Of a DNA stretch of 64,000 bases, positions 55,821-64,000 are shown piece after piece (the first letter of the stretch is position 1; every line of letters starts with the position of its first letter). Under the pieces are notes generated by a model, which saw only the letters and a list, made by a program, of their open reading frames with translations, was not told the DNA's origin and did not search any database. The translations under genes and the position numbers were made by a program. The DNA lies in contig BJHQ01000009.1 in the NCBI GenBank assembly GCA_014193115.1, positions 116,142 to 180,141 on the forward strand, written 5' to 3'. Origin of the DNA: Planctomycetota bacterium. Its GTDB lineage: Bacteria > Planctomycetota > UBA11346.

Positions 55821-57974
55821 TCAGCGGTTCGTCGATGTGGTGTTCTGAGGCGAAGGCAAATCGTTTTGCTGTCGATAGATGAAAGCGTCGGATGTGAGCA
55901 GTGAGGTAATCAGAGCCCTCATGCTGCCCTGATTATCCTTGTAGGCAGCATAGGCCGCCTGGATGTCCGCCGCATCGGCGATCGTTTCATTTCTTCCCAT
56001 CCAGAAACGGAATGCATGGCGCACAAACACCTGCTTGACATGATCGGACGCGGCCAGGCGGTCGATCAATTCCCTGGCGTCTGTCACCGGTCCATCCAAC
56101 CCGGGTATGCCGCTATCAATCACGTCGCCGCTGGTGTCCGGCGGGATGTACCGCTTGTCTCCCTTGCGTTGCTTCACCGGTGCCCCTAGGTGGTTGAAAT
56201 CTTCGAATACCAGACCGAGAGGATCCATGCGTTGATGGCATTTCCAGCAATAGTCCTGACGGGTGACACGCATGCGATTGCGCAGCGAGTTGTTGGGTTC
56301 ATCAGGAAGCTTGGCATCAACCGTGATCGGGACATCGGGAATCATGCCGCCCAACAGATTTTCCCGGATCCACCGCCCTCGATGAATGGCGTGATTGTCG
56401 GTGTTGGACGAATTGGCCACCATCCAGGCAACTTGCATGAGAATGCCTTTGCGGACTTCGTTGGCAGGTGGTGCGGCTTTCTTTTTTGCCGGAGATGGTT
56501 CGGCGGCAGCTCTGGTCGCTGAACCCTTATCCGACACTTTGCCCGAGTGCTGGCTTGGAGCCTTGAACCCATATGGTTGGGAGGTATCAGTCAACAATCT
56601 CGTCAGCACATCCCGATCTTCTTTGAGGACCATTTCGACCAGGGCGTCTGAATCCCGGATGTAGGCCTCAGGATACCATGGACCTAAATGCTGTGCTGCT
56701 TTGAGCGCGACCGCGTCTTTGAACACATCGTTGGCCCGGTCGTAACCGAAATATTCCCTGAAAAAATCTCGGATCCTGGTTTTGGTGAAACCCTCGTCGT
56801 CGAAAATGCGCTGCACCTGGTGGCGCACATCATCTTTGCTGTTGAGCCTACCCGCTTTGACTGCGGAAATCATGGTCGCGTCTGGACGAAGATCAGTGAA
56901 GGCGCAGGTGATCGCTTCTGCCAACTCCAATGGGGCCAGCATGACCCGCCCCAGGTTTTTGGTCGCAGAATCCCCGATTTCAGTGCGGAAGATGAAATCT
57001 GGTCGGACGAGGATGGGAGCGAGACCTGATTTCAGTCCATCGGCGCAGCCAAGCTGATCAACGCATTTCTGCGCAAATGCCATGTACCGTTCAACCTCAG
57101 CTGAAGTCGGGTCTCTTAACAGCGCCCGACGGAAAACCAGCAGTACAGCTTCTTTGATGATATCTGGAGCCGGTTTCTGATTTTTGACGAAATGCACCCT
57201 GACGACATTGTCCTTCGGCAGGTCTGACAGGATGAACAGGTTATTGACTGCGATCTTGGCGTTGATCATGAGCTGGTCTATTTCCGGACCAGTCACCAGG
57301 TAGCGAAATGCGAAATCCCTGAAACCAGGCTCGAACGAAAGCGTCATTGGTGCCAAGTAACCGGTTTTCCGCTGTTCGCCCGGATCATTCTGAGCACGGA
57401 CCTTGTCCAAAGGAATATCATCCGTGGATTGGTTTACAAAACCCTGCAGACGAAGCAGGTAGGCGTCTGGGCGAAGCCGCCAGATGCGGGGCGGCGACGC
57501 CTCTGTGGCCGAGGCCTGCTGGATCCTTCCGAAGAGATCCTCGTGTCGGACGTAATTCCCCTTGGCTGGAAATGACCGGGCGAACCTCGGATCATTGCCC
57601 GATTTATGCAGGTTCGCCAGAATCCACTTCACGACTCCGGATTTCGCCTCCAAGTCAGGCTGCGGTTCCATGCGGGGTGGCATGTCGTTGACTTCAATTT
57701 GTTCCATGACGGTCTTCCACACCTGTGCATTTGCCGCCAATACGGCCCCGTTCGCCAGAAGCTGGTCAAGACGGATATCGCCTTTGGACCTTTCCGGTCC
57801 ATGGCATCGCAGGCAGTTTGATTCGAAAAATGGCTTGATGAATTCCTTGAATCCAGGCTCTTCGCCGCTTTGAGAGGCGGCTCCCCAGGCAACGGTGAAT
57901 ATTCCCGACAAACAGCATGCCGCGATTCTCGATTGTCGCCTACTTTTCCAGATCGATGGGAAGTCATTTCTCAT
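55821..57974 (-). CDS. Planctomycete-type cytochrome protein with DUF1587/1592/1588/1585
   Basis: 717 residues. It starts at 57974 with a GGAGATG site; the signal segment is CCLSGIFTVAWGAASQ. Near residue 53 is a haem motif CLRCHGPERSKGDIRLD (PSCyt-like). The middle contains RPDAYLLRLQGF and the DUF1592 block IIKEAVLLVFRRALLRDPTS. Then come DUF1588 (GILMQVAWMVANSS, NSLRNRMRVTRQDYCWKCHQRMDPLG with a second CxxCH) and DUF1585 at the C-terminus (FVRHAFRFWMGRNET). A charged Ala/Lys linker near residue 490 (RAAAEPSPAKKKAAPP) is unusual. It is probably a periplasmic dihaem protein working with DUF1552. Confidence 0.93.
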   Translation of the reverse strand: MRNDFPSIWKSRRQSRIAACCLSGIFTVAWGAASQSGEEPGFKEFIKPFFESNCLRCHGPERSKGDIRLDQLLANGAVLAANAQVWKTVMEQIEVNDMPPRMEPQPDLEAKSGVVKWILANLHKSGNDPRFARSFPAKGNYVRHEDLFGRIQQASATEASPPRIWRLRPDAYLLRLQGFVNQSTDDIPLDKVRAQNDPGEQRKTGYLAPMTLSFEPGFRDFAFRYLVTGPEIDQLMINAKIAVNNLFILSDLPKDNVVRVHFVKNQKPAPDIIKEAVLLVFRRALLRDPTSAEVERYMAFAQKCVDQLGCADGLKSGLAPILVRPDFIFRTEIGDSATKNLGRVMLAPLELAEAITCAFTDLRPDATMISAVKAGRLNSKDDVRHQVQRIFDDEGFTKTRIRDFFREYFGYDRANDVFKDAVALKAAQHLGPWYPEAYIRDSDALVEMVLKEDRDVLTRLLTDTSQPYGFKAPSQHSGKVSDKGSATRAAAEPSPAKKKAAPPANEVRKGILMQVAWMVANSSNTDNHAIHRGRWIRENLLGGMIPDVPITVDAKLPDEPNNSLRNRMRVTRQDYCWKCHQRMDPLGLVFEDFNHLGAPVKQRKGDKRYIPPDTSGDVIDSGIPGLDGPVTDARELIDRLAASDHVKQVFVRHAFRFWMGRNETIADAADIQAAYAAYKDNQGSMRALITSLLTSDAFIYRQQNDLPSPQNTTSTNR

Positions 57975-58040
57975 GATTTCATCTCCTTGATGAAATTCCA
58001 TGAATGAAAGCCTGAATGAAGTGCCTGATGGAGTTCATGC

Positions 58041-59657
58041 TTATTCTGCGATGCCTTTGATTCTTCTGATCGCCTTGGCAGCCTCTTTCGCAACAGATGG
58101 CCTTCCGCCCGCCTTTGGAGGCGAAGCCTCATCGGTGAGCAGCTTTTCCAAAACTGGAATCGCCTCTTTCGCAGATGGCCCGACCGATCCAAGAGCCATT
58201 GCGGAATACCTGCGGACGCATTCTGCCTGATCTGACAACGCCTCAATGAGGAACGGAACCGCCTGGCCCGCCTTGGGCCCGAAAGTGGAAATTGCACCAG
58301 CCGCAGTGGCACGGTACCAAGGATCCTTTCCGATTTTTACCACTTTCAGCAAGGCGGGCAGGATTATCTCGGCCGGAGCCGTGCCTTTGTTGTCAAGCTC
58401 CAACGCGGCAAGGTTCTTGACCAACTCCTTATTTTCCTCTTCATTTCCCTCTGTGAGCTTCTTGATCAGAGCTGCGGTTGTCGAAGCAGCATCAACTGCA
58501 TATAACCTGCGCAGGACATCAGGGTCTCCGTATCGGATGAATTCTTCGGCTAGAGTTTGAACAAGCTGATTTTGGCCGGACTGAACCTGCGCACCGTCCG
58601 GGCTCGAATCGGCCTTGGGGTTCGAATCTGGCTGAAGTTGAACAGGAGCGCCGATGGCACCTGTCTTTCCCAGGGTCGCCACCTGGCGGCCGGACGGGAT
58701 TTCCACGACCACGCGGAAGCCGACGTCAGCCCGAGAAAATTCATTTCCGCCCGGTTTTCCGAATTTTCCTGTTGATAGTGATTTGAGCGGTACATTTCGA
58801 TAGGGGCCACCACCACGCACAACTTTGCGCGCTTTCGTAGGTTCCGCAGGTTTTTCATCCGGTCCATGCGGATCCACCAACGCATCTGCCGTATAGGGCG
58901 CTGCCCAGTCCTGGGTCCATTCGTAAACATTTCCGAACATATCATAAAGTCCCCACTGGTTAGGCTTTTTTCCTCCGACTTCATGCCTTTTGCTGTCGCC
59001 GCTCGGTCCCCACCACGCGATTTCGTCCACCATGCCGAAGGTGAACACGCAAGGCGGCCCGCCAGCGCGAGCCGCATACTCCCACTCTGCTTCGGTTGGC
59101 AGACGTACGGTCCTCGCGAGGATGGCACTCGCCTTCTTGCAGAACGACTGGGAATCATCCCAGGTGATGGTCTGGGGTTTCTCCTTCGAGCCTTTGACAG
59201 CAGACCCCCCAGATACCGGGAACCTGGGATCCTTCTGGTCACTCGGAATATACCCCATGACCTTCTCGAATTGTTCATTCGTCACCTCGAATTTTCCAAG
59301 ATAGTACGGTCTGGTGATCGTCACTTCGTGCTGAGGATACTCGGTATAGAGTGGCGACCACTCTCCCTTGAAGGTTCCATTGGCTTTTTTCTCATCATTC
59401 ATCCGGTCGGCGTCGGTGGGCTGCCTGCCCATGAGAAATGTGCCAGCTGGGATGAGGATCACATCGAGCCTGATGTCGCCACCAAGATTCAAGGTCATGG
59501 CGTTGGGGAGCCCAGGACCGTCCAAGGATGTCGAGCCCGATTCCTCCGCCAGGACAGATGACCAGAGACAACAAGTCAATGCGACAGGGAAAATCCGTGG
59601 ATCATTGAACCATTTCCTGCTTCGATGGCGCATACTGCCGGGGAAGAAATCGATCAT
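58041..59657 (-). CDS. Exported formylglycine-synthase-fold (SUMF1) protein fused to HEAT repeats
   Basis: 538 residues, starting at 59657 (GGAG eight bases upstream) with a signal-like segment (FPVALTCCLWSSVLA). Residues 60-330 are an FGE-sulfatase/SUMF1 domain: DVILIPAGTFLMGR, YYLGKFEVTNEQFEKVMG, RLPTEAEWEYAARAGG, WGLYDMFGNVYEWTQDW, ARKVVRGGGPYRN and ADVGFRVVVE. The active-site cysteine pair of true formylglycine-generating enzymes is not seen, so it is probably a ligand-binding variant. Residues 385-538 are HEAT repeats (GKDPWYRATAAGAISTFG, AECVRRYSAMALGSVG). It heads the DUF1592/DUF1552 operon and is divergent from an AraC gene. Confidence 0.9.
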   Translation of the reverse strand: MIDFFPGSMRHRSRKWFNDPRIFPVALTCCLWSSVLAEESGSTSLDGPGLPNAMTLNLGGDIRLDVILIPAGTFLMGRQPTDADRMNDEKKANGTFKGEWSPLYTEYPQHEVTITRPYYLGKFEVTNEQFEKVMGYIPSDQKDPRFPVSGGSAVKGSKEKPQTITWDDSQSFCKKASAILARTVRLPTEAEWEYAARAGGPPCVFTFGMVDEIAWWGPSGDSKRHEVGGKKPNQWGLYDMFGNVYEWTQDWAAPYTADALVDPHGPDEKPAEPTKARKVVRGGGPYRNVPLKSLSTGKFGKPGGNEFSRADVGFRVVVEIPSGRQVATLGKTGAIGAPVQLQPDSNPKADSSPDGAQVQSGQNQLVQTLAEEFIRYGDPDVLRRLYAVDAASTTAALIKKLTEGNEEENKELVKNLAALELDNKGTAPAEIILPALLKVVKIGKDPWYRATAAGAISTFGPKAGQAVPFLIEALSDQAECVRRYSAMALGSVGPSAKEAIPVLEKLLTDEASPPKAGGRPSVAKEAAKAIRRIKGIAE

Positions 59658-59911
59658 TGATGATACTCCGCGCACGCTTGGGGTGGATCTGTATTCATGA
59701 GCGAAACCGCGTGAAGGTTCAGTTGTCGACTTCGGTCTCCAACACGTCGCCTTCCGGGAAGGATAGCACGGTGGCGGGGCAATCGCCAGCAACCGTAGCA
59801 GAGGGACCCTGTGCCCGAACCCGGGACCTGATCGGTTGCGAGTGCTTGCATGGAAGTGATAGACGTCATCTCCCATTGCGTTTTATGATCTTTGTTGGCA
59901 TCCTGTGATCC

Positions 59912-60748
59912 ATGGACTACAGGAACCGGACTATTGGCTGCCGCCGGCTTGAGCCGATTCGACCATTGCCGGAGGCCGCCTGCATCTGGTGGGTCGGCCA
60001 CGCCCTGGTTCGTCCCGGGTATGATGCATTCATACATCCAGTTGAATCCGCCAGCGTCAAAGTGCTGATCCCGCTGGGCATCGATGGATGGCTCGTTGGT
60101 CCAAATGGCCGATCGGCATGCGGTGACGGCGATGCCGCGGTGCTGCGCGGAGACCGGCCCGACAACACCACCTGGACCTACGCCGGTGCCGGCGAGGCCG
60201 ATGGGTTTTTGAGTCTCCTTGTGCGCGGGTCGTGGTTCGTCCGGGCGGTGCATGAACTCATCGCTCGACAAGGGAACAAATGCCGGATCGGACGACCTGC
60301 CTTGGTCATGCAACTGCTGCGTGAGTCCTCCCGGCTCACGACTGAAACTGTGCATCGCACGAGTTCGGCCTGTTTCAGTGAGACGATCGCGCTGTACGAA
60401 TTGCTCGCCTCCGGCGACGAATGCGGTAACGACTCACGGATCGAGCGAGTACATGCCCAGCTGGCTTCGGTGAAACCTCCCGATATCGCTGCCTTGGCGC
60501 AGGAAGTCGGCTGGACACGCGAACATCTCACACGGCGTTTCGCCGCTGTGTATGGCATGCCACCGGTAGCATGGCAGCGGCGTTGGCTTATCCAGCGGGC
60601 GGCGGCATCGCTCGCCGACGGAAGCGCCACCATCAAATCGGTGGCAGCGGAGAGCGGTCTTCCGCCAGATCGCTTTGCGCGATTATTCCACCGCCTCGTA
60701 GGCGTCAGTCCTAGCGATTATCGTGACGCGCCGTTTCCTTGGAGTTGA
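59912..60748 (+). CDS. AraC-family transcriptional regulator, divergent from the FGE/DUF1592/DUF1552 operon
   Basis: 278 residues. Residues 1-140 are a poorly conserved sensor region (GYDAFIHPVESASVKVLIPLG). Residues 175-275 hold the two AraC helix-turn-helix motifs: IAALAQEVGWTREHLTRRFA and IKSVAAESGLPPDRFARLFHRLVG, ending in the canonical VSPSDYR. The ATG at 59912 is 254 bases from the FGE gene start on the other strand, and no clear operator could be picked in that gap. The arrangement suggests local control of the cytochrome operon. Confidence 0.88.
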   Translation: MDYRNRTIGCRRLEPIRPLPEAACIWWVGHALVRPGYDAFIHPVESASVKVLIPLGIDGWLVGPNGRSACGDGDAAVLRGDRPDNTTWTYAGAGEADGFLSLLVRGSWFVRAVHELIARQGNKCRIGRPALVMQLLRESSRLTTETVHRTSSACFSETIALYELLASGDECGNDSRIERVHAQLASVKPPDIAALAQEVGWTREHLTRRFAAVYGMPPVAWQRRWLIQRAAASLADGSATIKSVAAESGLPPDRFARLFHRLVGVSPSDYRDAPFPWS

Positions 60749-60810
60749 TCCGGTCACTTCGTGGCCACTACCGCGGCAGATAATAAACCGACGAACCCGC
60801 TCTGCGCTGG

Positions 60811-61422
60811 TCACGGAACAGTGAAACCAAGCGCTGCCAATTCACTGGTCAGACGTAACAATGGCAGGCCAGTGATGGCGGAATGATCTGCCGCTGCGAT
60901 GACGCTGAATAGGCTGATCCCCCGTTTTTCCAATTTATAGGCTCCAGCGCAGTCCACCGGGTGATCAGCGGCAACCACCCGGTGGATCGCCGCATCATCG
61001 AGCTGGCGCATGGTCAAAATCGCGATGTCGGTCCAGGCGATGCGACCAACCGGAGTGGCAAGGCACACGGCCGTGATCAGACGGTGGCTACGACCGGACA
61101 ATCGCCGGAGCATCGCTGCCGCGCCTTCCGGGCTACCAGGCTTCCCGAGTATCTCTCCATCCATTTCAGCCAATTGATCGCTGCCGATCACCACAGCATC
61201 AGGGCGCGTTCTGGCGATGCTGTCGGCTTTGGCTGCGGCGAGATGTTCCGCCAACCGCTGAGGAGCGTCGTCGCCGCGCAGCGGAAATACCCGTTTGAGA
61301 GACTCCTCATCGCAGGCTGGCGGAACCGCTTGATAGGGCAGTCCGAGCCGGTCGAGCAACTCACGCCGATAGCGCGACGTGCTGGCGAGGATCAGCGGCG
61401 GAATCATGCGGGTATCGTACAT
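60811..61422 (-). CDS. Maf-family nucleoside triphosphate pyrophosphatase
   Basis: 203 residues. LILASTSRYRRELLDRLGLPY is the Maf N-terminal signature (S-x-R..LL). VIGSDQLAEMDGEILGKPG holds the conserved Asp and the GKP loop, and CAGAYKLEKRGISLFSVI the late motif. GSDQLAEMDG places it nearer the YceF branch (7-methyl-GTP pyrophosphatase) than YhdE. It hydrolyses non-canonical nucleotides. The ATG may be 61422 (MYDTRMIPP) or 61407 (MIPPLILAS); neither has a strong site. Confidence 0.9.
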   Translation of the reverse strand: MYDTRMIPPLILASTSRYRRELLDRLGLPYQAVPPACDEESLKRVFPLRGDDAPQRLAEHLAAAKADSIARTRPDAVVIGSDQLAEMDGEILGKPGSPEGAAAMLRRLSGRSHRLITAVCLATPVGRIAWTDIAILTMRQLDDAAIHRVVAADHPVDCAGAYKLEKRGISLFSVIAAADHSAITGLPLLRLTSELAALGFTVP

Positions 61423-61464
61423 TTCGCGCCGCGCCCAACAACTCGCACGGACGGTCAGGAACCA

Positions 61465-62259
61465 TCACGGATCCGATCCACCGCTGCGCCGCGATGGCGG
61501 ATGTCCGTGATGGCGGCGATAGACCCGGCTGAAATAGGCCGGATCACGATACCCGGAGCGTTGGGCGACTTCGCTGACGGAAATCTCGGTGGAGGCCAGC
61601 AGATCGGCGGCCCAGGTCATCTTCATCTGTTCATGCCAGCGTTGCACCGACCGTCCGGTCCAGGCGCTGCATCGGCGGGTCAGGGTGCGTACCGACACCT
61701 GGAAATGCCGAGCGATCGCTTCCAGGTCGGTGGGCTGATCGAGGTTGCGACGCAGGTGGTCTTCAAGGGATTCCGCCGTGAAGAACTTGCCCTCGTCACG
61801 ATGCTCCTCGGAGCCGCTCAGTCCGACCAGGATTCCGGCCAACGCGACTTCTGCCGATCCCATGCGCTCGGGCAGGTCAGTGCGATGAATAGGGGCTACG
61901 GCGCGCAGGCGGTCGGCGATGGAGGCTGTCTGGGCGCACTGGGCGAAACGGACTCCGCCGCGGCTCGCCAGGATGCCGTCCGCCAGGTGGCAGGCATGGG
62001 CGCCATTGAATCGGCAATACCAATGGATGTAGGGATCATCGGGGTCCGCTGCGAGGATCCCAGGTTGGATCGGAGGGACCAGACCGAGCATGCCGCCGAC
62101 CACCAGCACCGTCCCGCCATGATGCTGGTACCAGCCGCGGCCGCCGAGGAATACCGTCAGCATCCAGTCGTCGACTCTGGTGCCTGGCGTCGAATGCCAC
62201 GGCCTGCGGTCCATCAGACCGACCGTACGGATCGCGAAGGGCGGAATCAGGCCGGGCAT
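61465..62259 (-). CDS. AraC-family transcriptional regulator, divergent from GH4
   Basis: About 264 residues from the ATG at 62259 (MPGLIPPFAIRTVGLMDRRP). Residues 25-75 are a cupin sensor (WMLTVFLGGRGWYQHHGG). Residues 165-264 carry the HTH pair: LEAIARHFQVSVRTLTRRCS and VSEVAQRSGYRDPAYFSRVYRRHHG, with the C-terminal GHPPSRRS. The frame continues upstream into the opposite GH4 gene and that part is not coding. It is divergent from the GH4 gene by 105 bases, a gap holding GGATAA and TTATCC inverted half-sites (near 62281 and 62306). It most likely controls GH4 in response to its substrate. Confidence 0.88.
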   Translation of the reverse strand: MPGLIPPFAIRTVGLMDRRPWHSTPGTRVDDWMLTVFLGGRGWYQHHGGTVLVVGGMLGLVPPIQPGILAADPDDPYIHWYCRFNGAHACHLADGILASRGGVRFAQCAQTASIADRLRAVAPIHRTDLPERMGSAEVALAGILVGLSGSEEHRDEGKFFTAESLEDHLRRNLDQPTDLEAIARHFQVSVRTLTRRCSAWTGRSVQRWHEQMKMTWAADLLASTEISVSEVAQRSGYRDPAYFSRVYRRHHGHPPSRRSGGSDP

Positions 62260-62364
62260 GGCCCCATGGTGCTGTTTGGCCGGATAATCCAAGCGTATGT
62301 CCTGGTTATCCGATTGAATCTGACATAACGTTCCGATAATGGCCGGATACACCAGGAACCATCC

Positions 62365-63831
62365 ATGTCCCAAACTACCCTCCACGCCACCGGTCCGAAG
62401 GTCGCCATCGTCGGCGCCGGAAGCTTTTTCTTTGGCCGCCCGTTCATCTGGAACATGACCCACAGCCCCATCCTGCGCTCCGGCACCATGGTCCTGATCG
62501 ACCGCGATCCGGAGGTGCTCAGCGTGATGGAGGCCTTGGCCCGCCGGGTTGTTTCGCACCTCGGAGTGGCCACCCAGATCGAGGCCCATACCGACAGGCG
62601 GGCGGTGCTGCCTGACTGTGACTTCGTGATTCCCAGCTTCAGCTACCGCAATGCCCATTTCCGCGGGTTGGATTGCACCGTCGCGGCGAAGTACGGCATT
62701 CGCATGTGCTCCGGCGATACCATCGGGCCCGGCGGGATCTTCCGCGCGCTGCGCGAAGTGCCCCATCTGCTCAGCATCGCCAAGGACGTGGCGGAACTCT
62801 GCCCGTCCGCCTGGGTCATCAATTTCGTCAATCCCAGTACCGTCCTCGGCATCGCTCTGGCCAAACACGCGCCGCAAGTGAAGAGCATGGCGCTGTGCGA
62901 TGGCCCCCACGAGCCGCACTGCACGCTTCGCCTGCTCAAGCACGTCGGCCTGTTGCCGGGCGACGCGACTGCGGTGCCGCCGCGCATGCTTGCGCGTCTC
63001 GATCTGGCGCTGACCGGTGTCAACCATTTCAGCTGGGTGGTCCGTTTTCGCTATGACGGCCAGGATTTCATGCCGGTGTTGCGCGATCGTCTGGCCAAGC
63101 GATCAGAAAAAGAACGCCGTGAGCTTGCGATCCAGGCCAGTTCCATCGATGTCCATCAGAACGCGGACGCCAAGGCTCGCTTCAATGCAGACTATGGCCT
63201 GCAACTCATGGATCTGTTCGGAGCCTATCCGGACTGCATGGCGCACACCAAGGAATATGTGCCGTTCTGGCAAGGTTTGGGAAGAAATCCCAATGACCCG
63301 GAACCCCTCACCGTGTTCGATGCCGTGGATCGTCAGAAGAAGATGGACGAACGCTGGGCCGAAACCTGCGCTTTTGCCAATGGCAGCAAGCCGATCGCCG
63401 AGTTCATCGCCAAAGGCGCCGGCGATCACGCCACCGACATCATCGAAAGCATGTGGGGCGGATTGGGCCGGACCTTCCGGGTCAGCACGCCGAATCGCGG
63501 CGCAGTCAGCAACATGCCGGCGGATGCCTTCCTGGAACTGGCCTGCCACCTTGACATGGCCGGCATCCAGCCGTTGCACGTCGGCGAGATCCCGTCAGGA
63601 GTCCGCGGTCTTTGCCAGCGGATTCTCGACTGCCACGAAGCCACTGCCGATGCGGCCGCAACCTGCGACCGCGGATTGCTGCTCCGCGCCTGCGCCCTCG
63701 ACCCGATCATGCCCAATCTGGTGGACAACCGCCTCCTGATCGACGAGCTGCTGGAACTCGAGCGGGAGGCCTTGCCAGCGGCCTGGAGTCAGCCGGCCCG
63801 GAAGGCGCTGACCGGTTCAGGCCTCTCGTAA
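62365..63831 (+). CDS. GH4 family NAD-dependent glycosidase (alpha-glucosidase/galacturonidase-like)
   Basis: 488 residues, AGGAACC before the ATG. The NAD-binding Rossmann start is KVAIVGAGSFFFGRPF. GDTIGPGGIFRALREVP and VINFVNPST are diagnostic of GH4. Metal and catalytic residues are in ALCDGPHE (the conserved Cys) and GVNHFSW (the His). GH4 uses NAD and Mn2+ in a redox-elimination mechanism in the cytoplasm. The residues after Cys (DGP in place of the HS or N of known alpha- and 6-phospho-beta-glucosidases) are unusual and may reflect another substrate such as a uronide. Divergent from the AraC regulator. Confidence 0.93.
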   Translation: MSQTTLHATGPKVAIVGAGSFFFGRPFIWNMTHSPILRSGTMVLIDRDPEVLSVMEALARRVVSHLGVATQIEAHTDRRAVLPDCDFVIPSFSYRNAHFRGLDCTVAAKYGIRMCSGDTIGPGGIFRALREVPHLLSIAKDVAELCPSAWVINFVNPSTVLGIALAKHAPQVKSMALCDGPHEPHCTLRLLKHVGLLPGDATAVPPRMLARLDLALTGVNHFSWVVRFRYDGQDFMPVLRDRLAKRSEKERRELAIQASSIDVHQNADAKARFNADYGLQLMDLFGAYPDCMAHTKEYVPFWQGLGRNPNDPEPLTVFDAVDRQKKMDERWAETCAFANGSKPIAEFIAKGAGDHATDIIESMWGGLGRTFRVSTPNRGAVSNMPADAFLELACHLDMAGIQPLHVGEIPSGVRGLCQRILDCHEATADAAATCDRGLLLRACALDPIMPNLVDNRLLIDELLELEREALPAAWSQPARKALTGSGLS

Positions 63832-63854
63832 AGGGTAGAGCAACAACTGATCTT

Positions 63855-64000
63855 CCCCCCGAAAAGTGGACACCCGAATTAGGTTGTTTGGACAGGGTGA
63901 CAGGGTGTCGATATAATGCGACCGTGCCAGCTGGAAGGAGGCACCCGGGTGGTGCTGGGACCGAGCGCTTGCTGGTGGCCTGATTGCCGCTCTGCGGTCA
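63855..64000 (+). mobile_element. Possible terminus of an insertion sequence running off the right edge
   Basis: The end of the window begins with CCCCCCGAAAAGTGGACACC at 63856-63875, which resembles the terminal repeats of IS3-type elements ('ccccgaaaagtggacacc'). This is followed by an AT-richer stretch with GTCGATATAATGCG (a good -10) and GGAAGGAGG, as if leading to a transposase start. No transposase motif is visible before the edge, so this rests on the terminus alone. Confidence 0.35.

Noticed and set aside
58041..59876. Longer start (59876) for the FGE-HEAT protein
   Set aside because: The extra 73 residues are not protein-like and the ATG at 59657 has a proper ribosome site and signal segment.
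61465..63027. A 520-residue version of the AraC protein reading through the opposite GH4 gene
   Set aside because: The N-terminal 256 residues are antisense to GH4; the cupin and HTH domains fit a start at 62259.

Overview
The window is high-GC bacterial DNA with densely packed genes on both strands. The gene content points to the Planctomycetes-Verrucomicrobia-Lentisphaerae group, most likely a planctomycete. The evidence is two clusters of planctomycete-type cytochrome (PSCyt/DUF1549/DUF1553 and DUF1587-1592) and Tat-exported DUF1501/DUF1552 proteins, an FHA-Ser/Thr kinase, HEAT-repeat exported proteins, a formylglycine-synthase-fold protein, and dockerin/cohesin-like secreted proteins. No rRNA, tRNA, CRISPR array or complete insertion sequence was recognised.

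Layout. 1-7236 (minus strand): a polysaccharide-related locus made of two related cassettes. Each ends with a dockerin-tailed secreted protein overlapped by four bases with a secreted cohesin-like protein; one dockerin protein carries a beta-helix enzyme domain and the other is preceded by an SGNH hydrolase. A third, pectate-lyase-like gene runs off the left edge. All three transcription units share a conserved upstream element, and a divergent AraC regulator (7548) and a RhaT-like sugar transporter (8716) follow. 9752-15912 (minus): a complete urea ABC transporter, urtABCDE, with two terminator-like hairpins between urtA and urtB. 16173-18190: small envelope genes and an outer-membrane-like protein. 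18191-23896: carbohydrate and housekeeping genes (GH42; RNase E/G with L21) separated by blocks of a REP/BIME-like repeat family, including five 101-bp tandem units. 23897-42497: GH28, ABC-F, Lon, FHA kinase, RsgA, IspE, an envelope operon with a degenerate receiver domain, unknown genes and an orphan ABC ATPase. 42518-48703: MT-A70 methyltransferase, PAP2 phosphatase, coiled-coil and receiver/zinc-ribbon proteins, and a DinB-OsmC fusion. 48939-59657: the two cytochrome clusters, the second facing an AraC regulator. 60811-63831: Maf, an AraC regulator and a divergent GH4 glycosidase. The right edge may hold the end of an IS element.

Working together: secreted beta-helix and esterase-like enzymes, a dockerin/cohesin-like assembly, a sugar importer, cytoplasmic GH42/GH28/GH4 enzymes and three AraC regulators suggest a lifestyle of degrading complex, perhaps uronic-acid or rhamnose-containing, polysaccharides. 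The urea transporter indicates scavenging of organic nitrogen. The most unusual items are the duplicated dockerin-cohesin cassettes with their shared control element, the REP/BIME repeat family, the exported HEAT protein with a dead receiver domain, and the DinB-OsmC fusion. All functional statements come from reading motifs by eye; no database search was run.
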